From NCBI GenBank assembly GCA_963920525.1, contig OY986438.1:77987560-78051559 (forward strand): a DNA stretch of 64,000 nucleotides, given 5' to 3'. Below the pieces are notes generated by a model, which was not told the origin of the DNA, searched no databases, and was given only the letters and a program-made list of their open reading frames with translations. How positions within the stretch are numbered: position 1 is the first letter of the stretch; every line of letters starts with the position of its first letter. The translations under genes were made by a program, and so were the position numbers. Shown in pieces: positions 35,774 to 46,257 of the stretch. Origin of the DNA: Dichetophora obliterata. Its lineage: Eukaryota; Arthropoda; Insecta; Diptera; Sciomyzidae.

Positions 35774-36352
35774 ATGCCTGGCCAGAACCATGTGTTTGTC
35801 CAAGGGTTAAGACCGTTTAGGAAGCGCTTAGGTATCACGCGATCACGCACCGACCGCAGCAGCACAGGCATTGCAGTAAGCTCAGCACACGCAACAAGGG
35901 ACGCAGCACACAATATAAAAGCGACACGACGCTCACATCGAGGCATTACACAGCGCGACGTCAACGAGAGCTGTAAAGTGAAGAGTTATAAAGTGAAAGT
36001 AAAAAAAGTGAAAGTGCTACAGCGTAATTCGCACACAACATTGGCAACTGACAATTTCAATATGCAGTGTGAAAATATTGATTTATTTTGCTACGTTTGC
36101 GGTCATCAAATCAGAAAAAAAAGTTCTACAACATTGCAAAAGGAAAAAAATCTTTTAACTAGTCAATTCAAGAAAGCATATAAGTTGTTTTTCGACGAAG
36201 TAGACTTGACCGGTGAAAATTACATACCTAATACAGTGTGTCGCCAAAAGCTGCGTTCCTTTCGCCTTAATATAATCGCGATAACAAATTTTCTCAAAGG
36301 AACGGCTAGAAAAACGACTCGTCGAGGGCACTACCGTTGCAGTCAAAATTAA
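35774..36352 (+). pseudogene. transposase-like gene, N-terminal exon region
   Basis: A 192-codon frame. Its first ~95 residues are basic and composition-biased and may be 5' UTR. From the ATG near 36062 comes MQCENIDLFCYVCGH with a C-x2-C pair, then a segment (AYKLFFDEVDLTGENYIPNTVC) that matches the N-terminal zinc-binding region of the LLPPLHIKLG family as I know it. The last part is not family-like. The link to the catalytic part starting at 36843 is interrupted by a MITE (36371-36690), so the gene is probably broken. Confidence 0.5.
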
Positions 36353-36370
36353 ATTCAAACAAGCAATCAT

Positions 36371-36690
36371 GACACAATAACTATTAGGTGTCATGAGAAC
36401 GTGTGTCGTTCAAAACTGTTGTGAAATGTTATGGTAGCGATACCTTAGTGAACGATATTTTTCTCTGAATGTGTTTTACTCTAAACGTCAGAAAAATTGT
36501 AAATTATTTAATTTAATTATTAATATTATGCAATTATATAAATAATTTAAGCGCAAGTGTTGGCTCCGCCGAATGCGTTCAATGTGTGTGACACACGCGG
36601 TTTGTTTTGTTTTCATTTTGTTTAACATTCGATGGTCGCAGCTCGTGAGAAAATAGGTAGCTATCATGGCTACCTAATAGTCACTGTATC
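36371..36690. mobile_element. MITE inside the transposase-like gene
   Basis: Ends GACACAATAACTATTAGGT and its imperfect complement ACCTAATAGTCACTGTATC at 36672-36690. The right half (GGTCGCAGCTCGTGAGAAAA) is shared with the MITE at 40373-40535, so the two are related. It lies between the N-terminal and main exons. No coding capacity. Confidence 0.6.
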
Positions 36691-36842
36691 AAACAAACAA
36701 ATTCAAAAAACGAAATGACAGCTCATAAAAATATAAGGTGCGGCACCTGTGTTTAAAATTTTTTAAAGGCTATACCACAATTTTATATGGATAGCAAAAA
36801 TAATCCTATTTGTTATAGGATGGACCACAACTAATAACACAA

Positions 36843-38319
36843 ATGGAAATGGATTTCATTGTGGCCATATTGGGACTATCGCAGCGATTTGCTATATTTT
36901 TGACAGTGTTTTTAAAGCAAAGAAAACTCACATACGGTAATGTGAACTCTACGGCGTACCGCAAACTACAAGCTGAATTTCAGAGCCTCTACACTATAAA
37001 TGATGACAGGTCGTTCGCTTACTGCAACGATGTAAAAGCTTTGGTGGTAAAAATGGGAATGAACTACATCGCTAGTGAGTGGAGATTATTTATTGATGGT
37101 TCTGTTTCAAGCTTGAAAGCAGTGTTGTTGCATGTGTCGAACCGAAAACCTTCCATTCCGCTAGCAATGGGTATTAACATGAAAGAAAGTTATGAAACAT
37201 TGAAAGATATAATGGAAAAAATCAAATACTACGAAAATAAATGGAAGATTTGCTGTGATTTAAAGGTCATCAACATTTTGCAAGGGATCATCGATAAGGG
37301 CGGCTTTCCAAAATTCTTTTGTTTTCTTTGTAATTGGGATTTGCGCTCACCTCTGAATCAATACCAATGTAATTCGTGGTGACCAAGAGGAAGTGTGGAG
37401 GAACAAATGAAACAACATAAACTAACTAATGCACCTTTAATAGACAATACTCAAGACATCTTGCTGCCACCGCTCCACATAAAATTGGGAATTGTTAAAA
37501 AATTCATCGAAGTGGCCGTTGTAAATTGTCCAAACGCATTCGACTATTTGAAAAGCGTTTTCCCAAATCGTAGCGATGACAAAATTAAAAAAGGTATTGT
37601 AGTAAATTTAGAACGAATTTTTGTTCACCTCATTGTACTATTTTCGCTTTGTTAATTTTTCTTTTCTGTCTTTGTTTTTTGTCTTCATCTAACAGGCGTA
37701 CTTAATGGCTTTGACATTAGAAAACTATTCAAGAGCAACTTTGAACCATCGCTTCATGATTATAATCATTCAATGGCATGGATTTACCTTCAGCGTGTAT
37801 GCACCAGAGTCTCGGGAGGGGATCGAGACGCGGAACCGGAAGCAAGAGAATGGGTGAAAGAAATGCTGTATTATTTTGAGAAAATCGGCACATTGATGAC
37901 ATTAAAGCTGCATTTTCTTCATTTTAATTTTGACGATTTTATCAAACAACTCCCTACCAAATCCGATGAACAAGGAGAATGGTTTCACCAAACCACAATG
38001 CCCATGGAAAAATGGTACAAAGGCAAAAAACTCGACGCATTGCTTGCAGAGGTAATATCAATTTTATTGATGCATTGTTTTGCATACCTTTTTTGATTTC
38101 TTTTCTAATTCATTTCAGGTATGTTGGTGGAGTCACAAGATCACCCTGTATGATGTTAATGAAGTATCTGAAGAAGAAAAAGCTGATGATGGAGGGCAGT
38201 CTGGAAGTAACGTGCCTGTGGACACCATACATTCTGAATCAGAATCAGATTCGGACGACGATATGGATCCACAACTAAAGAAAGTGCGATTTGCAAGTCC
38301 AGGGCCATCAACATTATAA
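36843..38319 (+). pseudogene. transposase-like protein, main part with 2 introns
   Basis: Open from 36843 except for one in-frame TGA at 37380-37382 (NSW-stop-PRGSVEEQ). The frame runs to a donor at about 37592, resumes after a CAG acceptor near 37696 (GVLNGFDIRKLF), continues to a donor near 38052 (LLAE|GT), and resumes after TTTCAG near 38119 (VCWWSHK). It ends at 38319 with an acidic SESESDSDDD tail. Family landmarks: WRLFIDGS, LKAVLLH, MKESYE, CDLKVINIL, FFCFLCNWD, LLPPLHIKLGIVKKF, LKLHFLHFNFDDF, SDEQGEWFHQ. The two aspartates in FIDGS and CDLKV could belong to a DDE/D-type site; that is inference. Introns look intact, but the TGA would stop the protein after 179 codons. Confidence 0.65.
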
Positions 38320-38789
38320 ACATAATACGAATATTTTTTTTATAATTTTTGTAATAGATAGCATAGTATTCTAACACAGAATCATTATTACTAAATATCT
38401 ATGCTACTACTCTTTGTTACAACCCTAACTGTAAATGTCAACCCATACCACCTAAGAACTAAGATTAATAAAATCAGTAATAGTATAACAATGAAACCTG
38501 CAACATGCCTTTTCACTTACGGGAAAAGGCTTTATAGTATCTCAATGTTGAAGTAAAGAAAAAACAAATGAAATTAAAAAATTTTCGGGATTTTTTTTTT
38601 ACTTTTGCGGCTACCTAAGCGCTACCTAAACGGTATTAAGAACCATTCCTAGGAAGTTTATATGTTCTAGAAAGTTGTTTATTGAGATCTTAGGTTCATT
38701 TTTGTAGGTAATTATTTTTTTGAATTTTGAACGGCTTACTACCTATGGACCTGAACAGGGGAAAAAAGGTAAAAAAAATTGCATTTTTT

Positions 38790-39115
38790 AAAGTTTTTTG
38801 CGATTTTGACCTTAAAGATGAAGTTTTTTATTTTATATGTTCTCAATTTTTGTTCTTTATGACAAGAGCTACAACTTTACCTCAGAGAGAAAAATTAAAA
38901 TTTCGAACGGTTTGCAAGATATGAGCTTGAGAAAATGATCATTTTTTTGCAAAAATGACACCGAGGCACCACAACTTTGGGGCACATAAAAAAAAAATCT
39001 GGAGGACTTTGGGCAAAGCTGGGAGACAGGGGTCTTTTTTTTTTGGTCTTTTATCACGTAGTGCTGCCGTATATGGTTATTTTGCCATGACTTAAAAAAT
39101 TACACACTGTGTTAT
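38790..39115 (-). repeat. terminal inverted repeat, right
   Basis: Inverted partner of 34671-34960. It contains TTTGCAAAAATGACACCGAG and GGAGGACTTTGGGCAAAGCT. The same sequence lies in the other palindrome arm at about 61983-62310. Confidence 0.75.
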
Positions 39116-39429
39116 TTATTCGTTTGCAATAATACAGAAGCCGAAGAATCTCTATTAGTATGAAGCATCTGTTGAAAATATGTTTTTTTAACGTGACAGA
39201 TATGTTTTCTTAATATTAAATAAACTCTTTGGCAATTATTAAACGAACAAGTATAACGTCTAAGGCCTGGGTGTACATTTTTAAAATGATTTTCATATAA
39301 AGAAATATTTTTTAATGCTAATTTACAAATTGGGCAAAACATTTTTTTATAAATTGGGCAAAACCCAAAATACTCAGTCTGCGTGAACAGTGAGTTATTC
39401 AGAAGTTTTTTCGATGCGTTAAATTTCAA
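39112..39429 (-). CDS. C2H2 zinc-finger fragment, hypothetical
   Basis: A 105-codon frame with two C2H2-like fingers: CPIC...HFKNVH and CSFNNCQRVYLILRKHICH. A local duplication (FCPIYKKMFCPIC) looks like slippage. Its stop lies within the last bases of the adjacent transposon TIR. It resembles the N-terminal finger region of the MHDLLEG transposase-like family whose C-terminal part occurs at 15433-16524, so it may be a remnant of such an element. The other arm (61669-61986) keeps the same frame. Confidence 0.4.
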   Translation of the reverse strand: MKFNASKKLLNNSLFTQTEYFGFCPIYKKMFCPICKLALKNISLYENHFKNVHPGLRRYTCSFNNCQRVYLILRKHICHVKKTYFQQMLHTNRDSSASVLLQTNK

Positions 39430-39500
39430 GCGCCTAAAGCGACAGTGTATTTTTTGCCTATATCAGTAAGCATTTATTATTGTAAATTCTTTGATTCGTG

Positions 39501-39779
39501 TCAAATTGACTTAATCGTAGAAGTCAGATTGTCATGTTTTGTATTAACATTAAACAAGTATACTTGTACAAATTTCCAGACAGCCGTGCTCTCAGATGGA
39601 TATTGTAGGTTTAACGCTTGATATGCGTAAAAACAATCCTCTACTGCTATTAATGGATCTTCGAAATTATATTGTTTGTCAACGATTGTAGCATATGACC
39701 GAAGTTCTTTAAATGGGCCGATAAAAACTATACGGTGTTGCAGGCCACAATTGCGCTTGGCGATGCCTCTTATAGTCAT
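39501..39779 (-). CDS. hypothetical protein fragment, 92 codons
   Basis: A frame with non-random composition (GLQHRIVFIGPFKELRSYAT, EDPLIAVEDCFYAYQALN) lying just upstream of the zinc-finger frame on the same strand. An acceptor-like TTTTTAG precedes it at about 39800. I do not recognise a family. Both palindrome arms keep it open with identical translation. It may be an exon of a decayed transposon gene. Confidence 0.3.
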   Translation of the reverse strand: MTIRGIAKRNCGLQHRIVFIGPFKELRSYATIVDKQYNFEDPLIAVEDCFYAYQALNLQYPSESTAVWKFVQVYLFNVNTKHDNLTSTIKSI

Positions 39780-40372
39780 CAGCCTTTGCTAAGGTCTAAA
39801 AATAGAAAGTTGTTTTGAAATAGTATTGAAATGTTTAATAATAAACAAAAACGTTAAAATACATTAGTTTATTATACTTGTGAAATGGATTTCAATGTAC
39901 CTCAAGGTACAGAATAAATTTTTCTTGTATTTCGATTTTTGTGACTTTAAATGATTGTCTGTCGGGCTTGGATCTGATCCGCGTAGAAAGAAAAAAGTAC
40001 GGTAGCACAATAAGACATTGCTTTTTTCACACCTTCAAGAATAAAGTTTGTTTTATATATATGTTTGCATAAAAAAATGTTAGCATAGTTTCTTACTCTC
40101 GCAGCAAGTTTCTATCTCTTGTATCCACTTCTGTGCGTTTCTATCCTTCAAAGTTTCTATCCTAAAATATTTATATAAATGCTGGGTAAATTATTTAATA
40201 GTTCCGGATCCAAAATTTTGGTATCTTCGTAAAACTAGAATAAGAGCCGAGAACAAAAAACTTTAGGAAACTTACACAATGCTGTCTTTTTATTTATTTG
40301 AAATTGCATAATTTTGCTTTAGGGCCTAGACACGAATATTTTTTATATTATTTTTATCATAATATAATTATA
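39780..40372. other. non-coding stretch in left arm
   Basis: No gene or repeat recognised; AT-rich. Mirrored at about 60727-61318. Confidence 0.4.
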
Positions 40373-40535
40373 CAAGTAGCCGCAAAATTCTAGCTGCGGT
40401 CAACGAATGTCAAACAAAAGAAAAAGTTTCCATTGAAACAAAAAACTGTTTTTGAACGCTCGTGTTATGTTTCCTTTAATTTGACGTTCGTTGACCGCAG
40501 CTCGTGAGAAAATAGGTTGTTGTCGAGGCTACTTG
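40373..40535. mobile_element. MITE with CAAGTAGCC tips
   Basis: Ends CAAGTAGCC and GGCTACTTG. Inside, AGCTGCGGTCAACGAATGTC faces its complement GACGTTCGTTGACCGCAGCT, so the element forms a near-complete hairpin of 163 bp. The copy in the other arm (60573-60726) lacks 9 bases (AAAGTTTCC), one of the clear differences between the arms. Related to the MITE at 36371-36690. Confidence 0.75.
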
Positions 40536-40764
40536 ATAAATAGTTGTATCGTGATTTTTATTTAATGTAATTGAGCCTCCTAAGCCTAAATATGAAAACA
40601 AAAATGGTCGCTCTCGTTTTGCTTTGGAAATAAAATTCGCGAAAGTTTAAACTCAGGGCAAATTTTTAAGTGCGTTTAAGATAATTTTCCCTTTTAAAAA
40701 GTTATCGCGGCGAGTTTAATCATTTTGGAAATTTTAAATTTTTGAATTTAATGACATGTCTTTC

Positions 40765-41016
40765 AGGCCTATTCTGACAAAGTAACAATTGTTACCTAGT
40801 ATTTTATATATTTCTATGTGTTGTAATTTTATGATTTCAAAACAAAATTTGAAGCTCAAAAAACAAAATTTTTTAATCTGAAAAGCATGTGACAATTTTT
40901 ATCAACATTTATTGTTTTTGAACTTCAAATTTTGTTTTCAAAACAAAAATCTACAACAAACACACAAAAATATTAAAAATACTGAGTAACAATTGTTACT
41001 TTGCCAGAATAAGACT
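40765..41016. mobile_element. MITE, AGYCCTATTCTG family
   Basis: Ends AGGCCTATTCTGACAAAGTA and an inverted TTTGCCAGAATAAGACT. Both ends are followed inward by the palindrome TAACAATTGTTA and AAACAAAATTTGAAG, so the whole element folds into a hairpin. Same family as 12931-13117. Mirrored at 60092-60343. Confidence 0.75.
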
Positions 41017-43341
41017 GGTAATATATAATAGTGATAAAATAAAATTATATCCAAAATTACTGTAGGGGAAATTAGCGTCAACACATTTAAATATTTCCAC
41101 TGAATTTTAAAGCTTTCGCGAATTTTACCTCCTAAACCAATTTTACCTCAACTGCACTGGCAAGTTCACTGAATCGTGAATACCCCTATTGAAGTCTACG
41201 TCGCATCCTCTCTTGTCGTTTTGTGTTAAAAAAATACATATACATGAAGCTTGAAGCATGCATGAAGTTTATAAACACATATATACAAACCTATATAACC
41301 GGCAAAAGCGTTTCTCGGTGTACATAGAGATATAGCTCTTCGTTTAATTAACCCTGCACAAGGAGAATAAATAATGGTAAAGAGATTTCAAAGGCGAAGT
41401 AGTTGAGTAAGACGAAAAATTATAACCATTGAGGTGCAGCCCGTGCGAAGAAATATAGCGCCGATATTGAGAGCAGAACTGAAAGCACCTAAAATGAGTC
41501 GACCGCAAACAAATCGTGCTGAGAGAATTTTGTAGTACACTCGCAACTGGTTTGCTGATGAAGACGTGTGGCGAGGATGAGCGGCCAGAGGAGAGGAATG
41601 GAAACACCAGCAAAGTCAAGCAACAACGAAAACAAAACAAAAGCACATATCATATGGCAATTGGAAACTATTGAGTATCCGAATTGACTATTATAAATGA
41701 CTATATATAAATGACTATTATATAAAACCGCATTTACTTGCATGTTTCCTTTTCTATGCCGTTTGGAAGTGTTGTCAACCATATTATAAGAATATTTCTA
41801 ACTTATCCGATATTGCTTTTGCTACAAATATTTTCCTTCTTCTAATTAGATTTGATATGAAAAATATGTGATGATAATTATTGTGAAGAATTCTAAATAT
41901 CTATGTAATTGAAAATTTTTTTCAAATACTATTCAATACAAAAAATCTATTTCAACAATTTTAAAAATTTAACTAATTAAAGTCCCTACCGCATTAACAA
42001 CATATATACAAAGCCAACCAAAAACTTCTGTTGATCCATCTCTGGACAGTTCAGAAAATCATTTATCTGTGTATATTATATTTTAAAGGACTGCGAAAAA
42101 GTCCATTAAAAGAAAACTTCATGGTTTTTTTTTACAATACTGATTTCAGGAAATTACGTCACAGTTAAAAGAATGTGTTCAAAAATTATGTGAAATGAAG
42201 ATATCTTGTCTAAATGGATAATTAACACATTTTGTTAAACATAAATTTTTTTTATATACTGTTGCGCTTTACAAGATTTGTCTTTATGTTTGTAAAAAAT
42301 TTAAAAATAAAGTAACATAAAAATAAATATAAAGTAACGAAGTAGAAAGATAAATTAACATATCGTTAAGTTTAAGGTTACAAAAAGTCGAAATAAGTTT
42401 TTATAATACAGAAAGAAGTAATAAAAACAGCACTTGAAGTATTTTAAAAAAAAAAAACCTGGTATGCGCTTCAATTTTTATTTAATAGTTATGTAAAATG
42501 AGTTATCAAGCATAAAAATCATTTGAAAATTACCAGAGTTGTGGTATTTTACTTTTCGAAATTTTTTTTAATTTAATAACAAAATTATAACTGAACATAT
42601 CCAAACTGGCGTTACGGACGATTTGTACAAGTAAATATTTAATGAAAAAGTCAAATTTTTAAAAATGATTTTTTGTTTGCGAAGTGTTTCTGTACTTTGT
42701 ACTTATTTACTTAAATTTTTCAAAAAGTTTTTTTGCAAAAACGAATGAAAAAATTATTATACAAATGTACACAGCTCCAAAGCGCTAAGCAAAGGGCTAA
42801 AGGACAGGGTCAAAACATTTTAATGTTGGCCACTAAAGTATCAGTCAGGTACGTTAGTTATGATTTTAATGCTACCCAAAATTGAAAAAGAATGACTTCC
42901 CTTCAATTCTAAGTTTACAAACTTTTTATCAACCTGTCCACTACCTAATAGATCTTATACAATTTGAAGAAACATTTTCCTTAAAATGCCTACTTAAATA
43001 TGACTGTATCAAACAATTGTCACATCAATAACAACGACCAACACACTGTATGACACAAATAGTATAGTATAAAACAAACTATAAAAAAATATTTTTTATA
43101 ACAACAATATAATTGTTGTTCAAGCAAATTTGTTAAAAAAAAATTTATAAAAAAAATCTAACATATATATATAAACCACAAAATACATTAAGAAATATTA
43201 TACAAAAAACGTATAAATATACAACTAAAGAAATATGTAAGGAAATATAAAGTATATTAAAAAATATTATACAAAATAAGTATAAAGCTAATACGTATAA
43301 AGCGAAAAAATATATAATAAATATAAAGATAAAAATACATA
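41017..43341. other. AT-rich non-coding stretch in left arm
   Basis: No supported gene. Open frames at 41344-41782 on the minus strand have no domain signal and no homology I know. Homopolymer runs and AT-rich text dominate. Mirrored at about 57765-60091. Confidence 0.4.
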
Positions 43342-43565
43342 CAGTGTTGCGCAAAACAATAGCAACATAATCAGTACGCTGCTACAAAATCGTGTATCTT
43401 TTTATATATAACGTACACACAAAAATGATTATAGGAACTAAAGCATATATTCATACATCATATTAAAAACAAATCATATTCAAATTTGGTTTTGTTTTCT
43501 TGATTAAATTTAAAATTAATGTGATTTCATTCAGTTTGTCTGAGAGAAAAACAAAATCAACATAA

Positions 43566-44574
43566 TTAATATTTGGTGTAAGATTCATTATTCTTGATAA
43601 CCGCTGCACATCTGAGCGATATCGACTCTATTAAATTAGATATGTTAGTATTAGGTATATGTTCCCAATTAACTTTCAGGGCTTCATACAGTGCAGTCTT
43701 ATTAGAAAACCTTTGACCAGAAACTTTTACTTTCAAAATCCCAAAAAGATGTTCAATGGGATTCAAGTCATTGTGACTGTGCCGGCCAATCAAGGACTTG
43801 AATCCCATTGCCTCTAATGTAATCTTTGATGAGCTTTGAAGTGTGCTTCGGGTCGTTGTCGGGCTGAAACGTTCACTAAAGCTACATATTCCACTCTGAA
43901 TGTGGTCGCATCTTGCTTTCTAAAATGTCAATATATACAAATCGATCCATAATTCCATCGATTTTTTGAAATGGTTCAACTTCATTATAGGAAAAACAAG
44001 TGCAGACCATAATGCCACCGCCTCCGTGCTTAAAATTTATTTTGCAGTTTCGGGCTTCAAGTCGTGTACCTGTGTGGCGCCGTATCGTGCACATCCCATC
44101 TGAATTAATCAAGTTGAACTTTGATTCATCGTTAAAAAACGGTTTTCGATTTTTGAACGGTCCAATTTAGGTGCTCTTTTGCAAGACTGAGTCTAAAAAA
44201 CAATAAATTGCAACTTGTTGTCACAATTTCAGACAGAATTGTTTAAATTGCAACACCTCACCTTGTTTTTTATGCTTAGCTGTAAGCAAAAGTTTCTCTG
44301 GAAAAGTTTCTCTGCCTCAGCAAAAGTTTCTAATCGTTCTCAACGTCTCGCCTTCAAACAGTGCTGTGATGGATATCTAAATCAAGTGTCCGAACAACCT
44401 CTTTGGATTTGACAAATGCATTTCGTTTGAACACGCCACAAATGTTCCTGTCATCACAGAGCGATGTCTTCCGCGGCCGCCCGCTTTAATGTACCCTTGC
44501 TATGTCTTTTGTGATGGTATATTTCTTTATTAATCTGCAAACTATTGACCGATTAATATCAAACTGTTTCGCGT
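43566..44574 (-). pseudogene. Tc1-like transposase, main part
   Basis: Picks up at AKQFDINRSIVCRLIKKY (helix-turn-helix) near 44574. It continues through SGRPRKTSL (GRPR AT-hook-like motif), DESKFNLINSDG (first catalytic Asp), HGGGGIMVCTCFS, NDPKHTSKLIKDY (second Asp) and NDLNPIEHLFGIL (catalytic Glu), the D,D34E arrangement of Tc1 transposases. Stops occur at the N-terminal side (before SGRPRK and after HHSTV) and near HSEWNM, with a frameshift near 43790 in the WPAQS segment. The protein is dead. Family role: cut-and-paste transposition at TA. Confidence 0.8.
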
Positions 44575-45053
44575 TATACTACGTTCATACTACGGCATAA
44601 ATTACTTAATTTGCCATAAATTACTTCACTTAAATCAACTGCGTTCAAACTAGCTGTTCGTAATTTGTTTTGACAGTTCGTTGGCAACTCATATATTTGC
44701 TTATTTTGTGGCAAAAGTAAGTAAAGCAAAGAAAGTAAATAAACCATCGCAAGGCATTAACGTGAATTTAAACAGTTTTTGTTTTATTTAGCATGTCCGA
44801 CCAGGAAAAAGTGATAAGTTTCCACTATTTTTAAATATATATTCTGTCCCACTATGTACTTAAAATTTAAAAAAACAAATAAAACGTTCCATAGTTGCTT
44901 TTTAATTTTAAAAATTCTATACTGTAACATGTTGGTTTTTTATTGTCTTTCCAACGAGATAAGTATGATTAATGTTGGACGAAATGGGAGCACTTTATAT
45001 GACAGCAGAATTATATATGAGAATCATTGTTTTAGCAGTTCTAAGCAGTGTTC

Positions 45054-45460
45054 TTAGCAGTTCAAGGTTTCTAATACCGAATCCAGGCATAACTTCGAGG
45101 GTTTGTTTAATCGCACATCCTGCACGTACTCTTTTAATTTTTCCGGCTGTGACAAGTCAATAACCGTTGATGCAGAACGACACTCTTTGGTTAGTCCCAG
45201 CTGGCCTGCATCAAAGACACCCCTTAGCTGGGGCCACAACGTCGAAAATTCTTCAACATTCAAACTGCTTGGTTCGGCTAACGATTTGCACTAGTCAGAG
45301 CAATGGATGCTCATCGCACAGCTGGTGAATGAATTGGAATTTGGGAATACGAATATCAATTTTTCTAGTAGTTGGATTGAGAAAACTAATGCTTAAGTTC
45401 TGTGAACGTTCGATAACTACCGTTCTGGATCCCGGCAGCAAACGTTTCAACAACGCATCG
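45054..45460 (-). pseudogene. YRDC 3' half, captured copy
   Basis: On the minus strand the fragment starts in the middle of YRDC (DALLKRLLPGSRTVVIERS), passes RKIDIRIPKFQFIHQLCDEH and, after a stop and frameshifts near 45290, ALTSAN, then LNVEEFSTLWPQLRGVFDAG and ASTVIDLS, ending ETLNC at 45054. These are the LPGP.T.V, IRIP, LTSAN and STVVDL blocks of the Sua5/YrdC family. YRDC makes threonylcarbamoyl-AMP for the t6A37 modification of tRNAs. It continues the fragment at 50053-50247 once the intervening LINE is removed. Disrupted, so not functional here. The right-arm copy is at 55646-56052. Confidence 0.85.
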
Positions 45461-45699
45461 CTTATTTTTTATTTTATTTATTTACTTGATTGCTAAACCT
45501 TAACAGGTTTTATAGCAAATTTAAAATTATAAAATAAGATATTTAATACAATTCAAAAATATAAAGTATGATTTTGAATGAAATAATGTATTATTAACAA
45601 ACTAAAAAGTTTTAGTAAATTGCTTAAAGTATATAATTTTATTAAAATATAAAAAATAATAGAAAAAAAGTTAAGTAAAAATCGATAAAATCAGACAGC

Positions 45700-45970
45700 A
45701 TAGCAGGGTTGCGTTTTCAAGACAAACAAGGTCAATTCAGCAACAATTTTTGTATACGGCGGAGTCGTGTGATAAACAAGGTCTCATACCCAATAAAACA
45801 CCACTCCAATAGGTATATATATAATATATATCGTTCTGTCTCCCTGAAGCCGGTAAAATCCTGGCTTGACAGGGTGATTACTCGACAAACTAGGTCAACT
45901 TCACCAAACCAATTTTCATAAAATAAAGAAAACCAGTTGCGAACGCAGGCACCAAGACAAACTAGGTCTT
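45700..45970. repeat. four spaced RACAAACWAGGTC motifs
   Basis: GACAAACAAGGTC at about 45719, GATAAACAAGGTC at 45771, GACAAACTAGGTC at 45881 and 45954, in the LINE 3' region. On the element's own strand they read GACCTAGTTTGTC. Spacing is irregular (52, 110, 73). Function unknown. Mirrored in the right arm near 55140-55390. Confidence 0.55.
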
Positions 45971-46257
45971 ATCGGCCACTCATATTAATATATTACAAAT
46001 CGATCTAACGTAGTGTTTCAAGAGGTAAAAAGACACCAAGACACCACGGTACCGTCGACAAGTGTAGTTACAATCATCATGAAGATCATCATGAGGCAAC
46101 TGAAGATCCCAGGTTTAGGTCCATTCAGATTACTTAGATGTTTATCCACCAAAATTTTCCATTTTACGCTTAGGTCCATTATCCATTAGATTGTTATATT
46201 AATGAGTTTACAAATCACCAGATGCATCAGATATATGTTTGAAAGAACTTTACATAA

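Larger units (their letters stand above)
34671..39115 (+). mobile_element. DNA transposon with ~300-bp TIRs, unclassified
   Basis: The ends ATAACACAGTG (34671-34681) and CACTGTGTTAT (39105-39115) are inverted copies. The similarity continues inward for about 300 bases (ACTACGTGATAAAAGAC, GACCCCTG, GCCCAAAGTCCTCCAG, TCTCAAGCTCATATCTTGCA). Between them lies a gene with introns on the plus strand. No direct target duplication could be read. The encoded protein belongs to an abundant arthropod family (LLPPLHIKLG type) that I know only as uncharacterised, so the superfamily is left open. Its right half is repeated in the other arm of the large palindrome. Confidence 0.75.

Noticed and set aside
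41344..41782. Two overlapping minus-strand frames of about 100 codons (mirrored at 59326-59764)
   Set aside because: No domain, signal or homology recognised; they overlap each other in AT-rich DNA and are likely chance, kept in both arms only because the arms are nearly identical.
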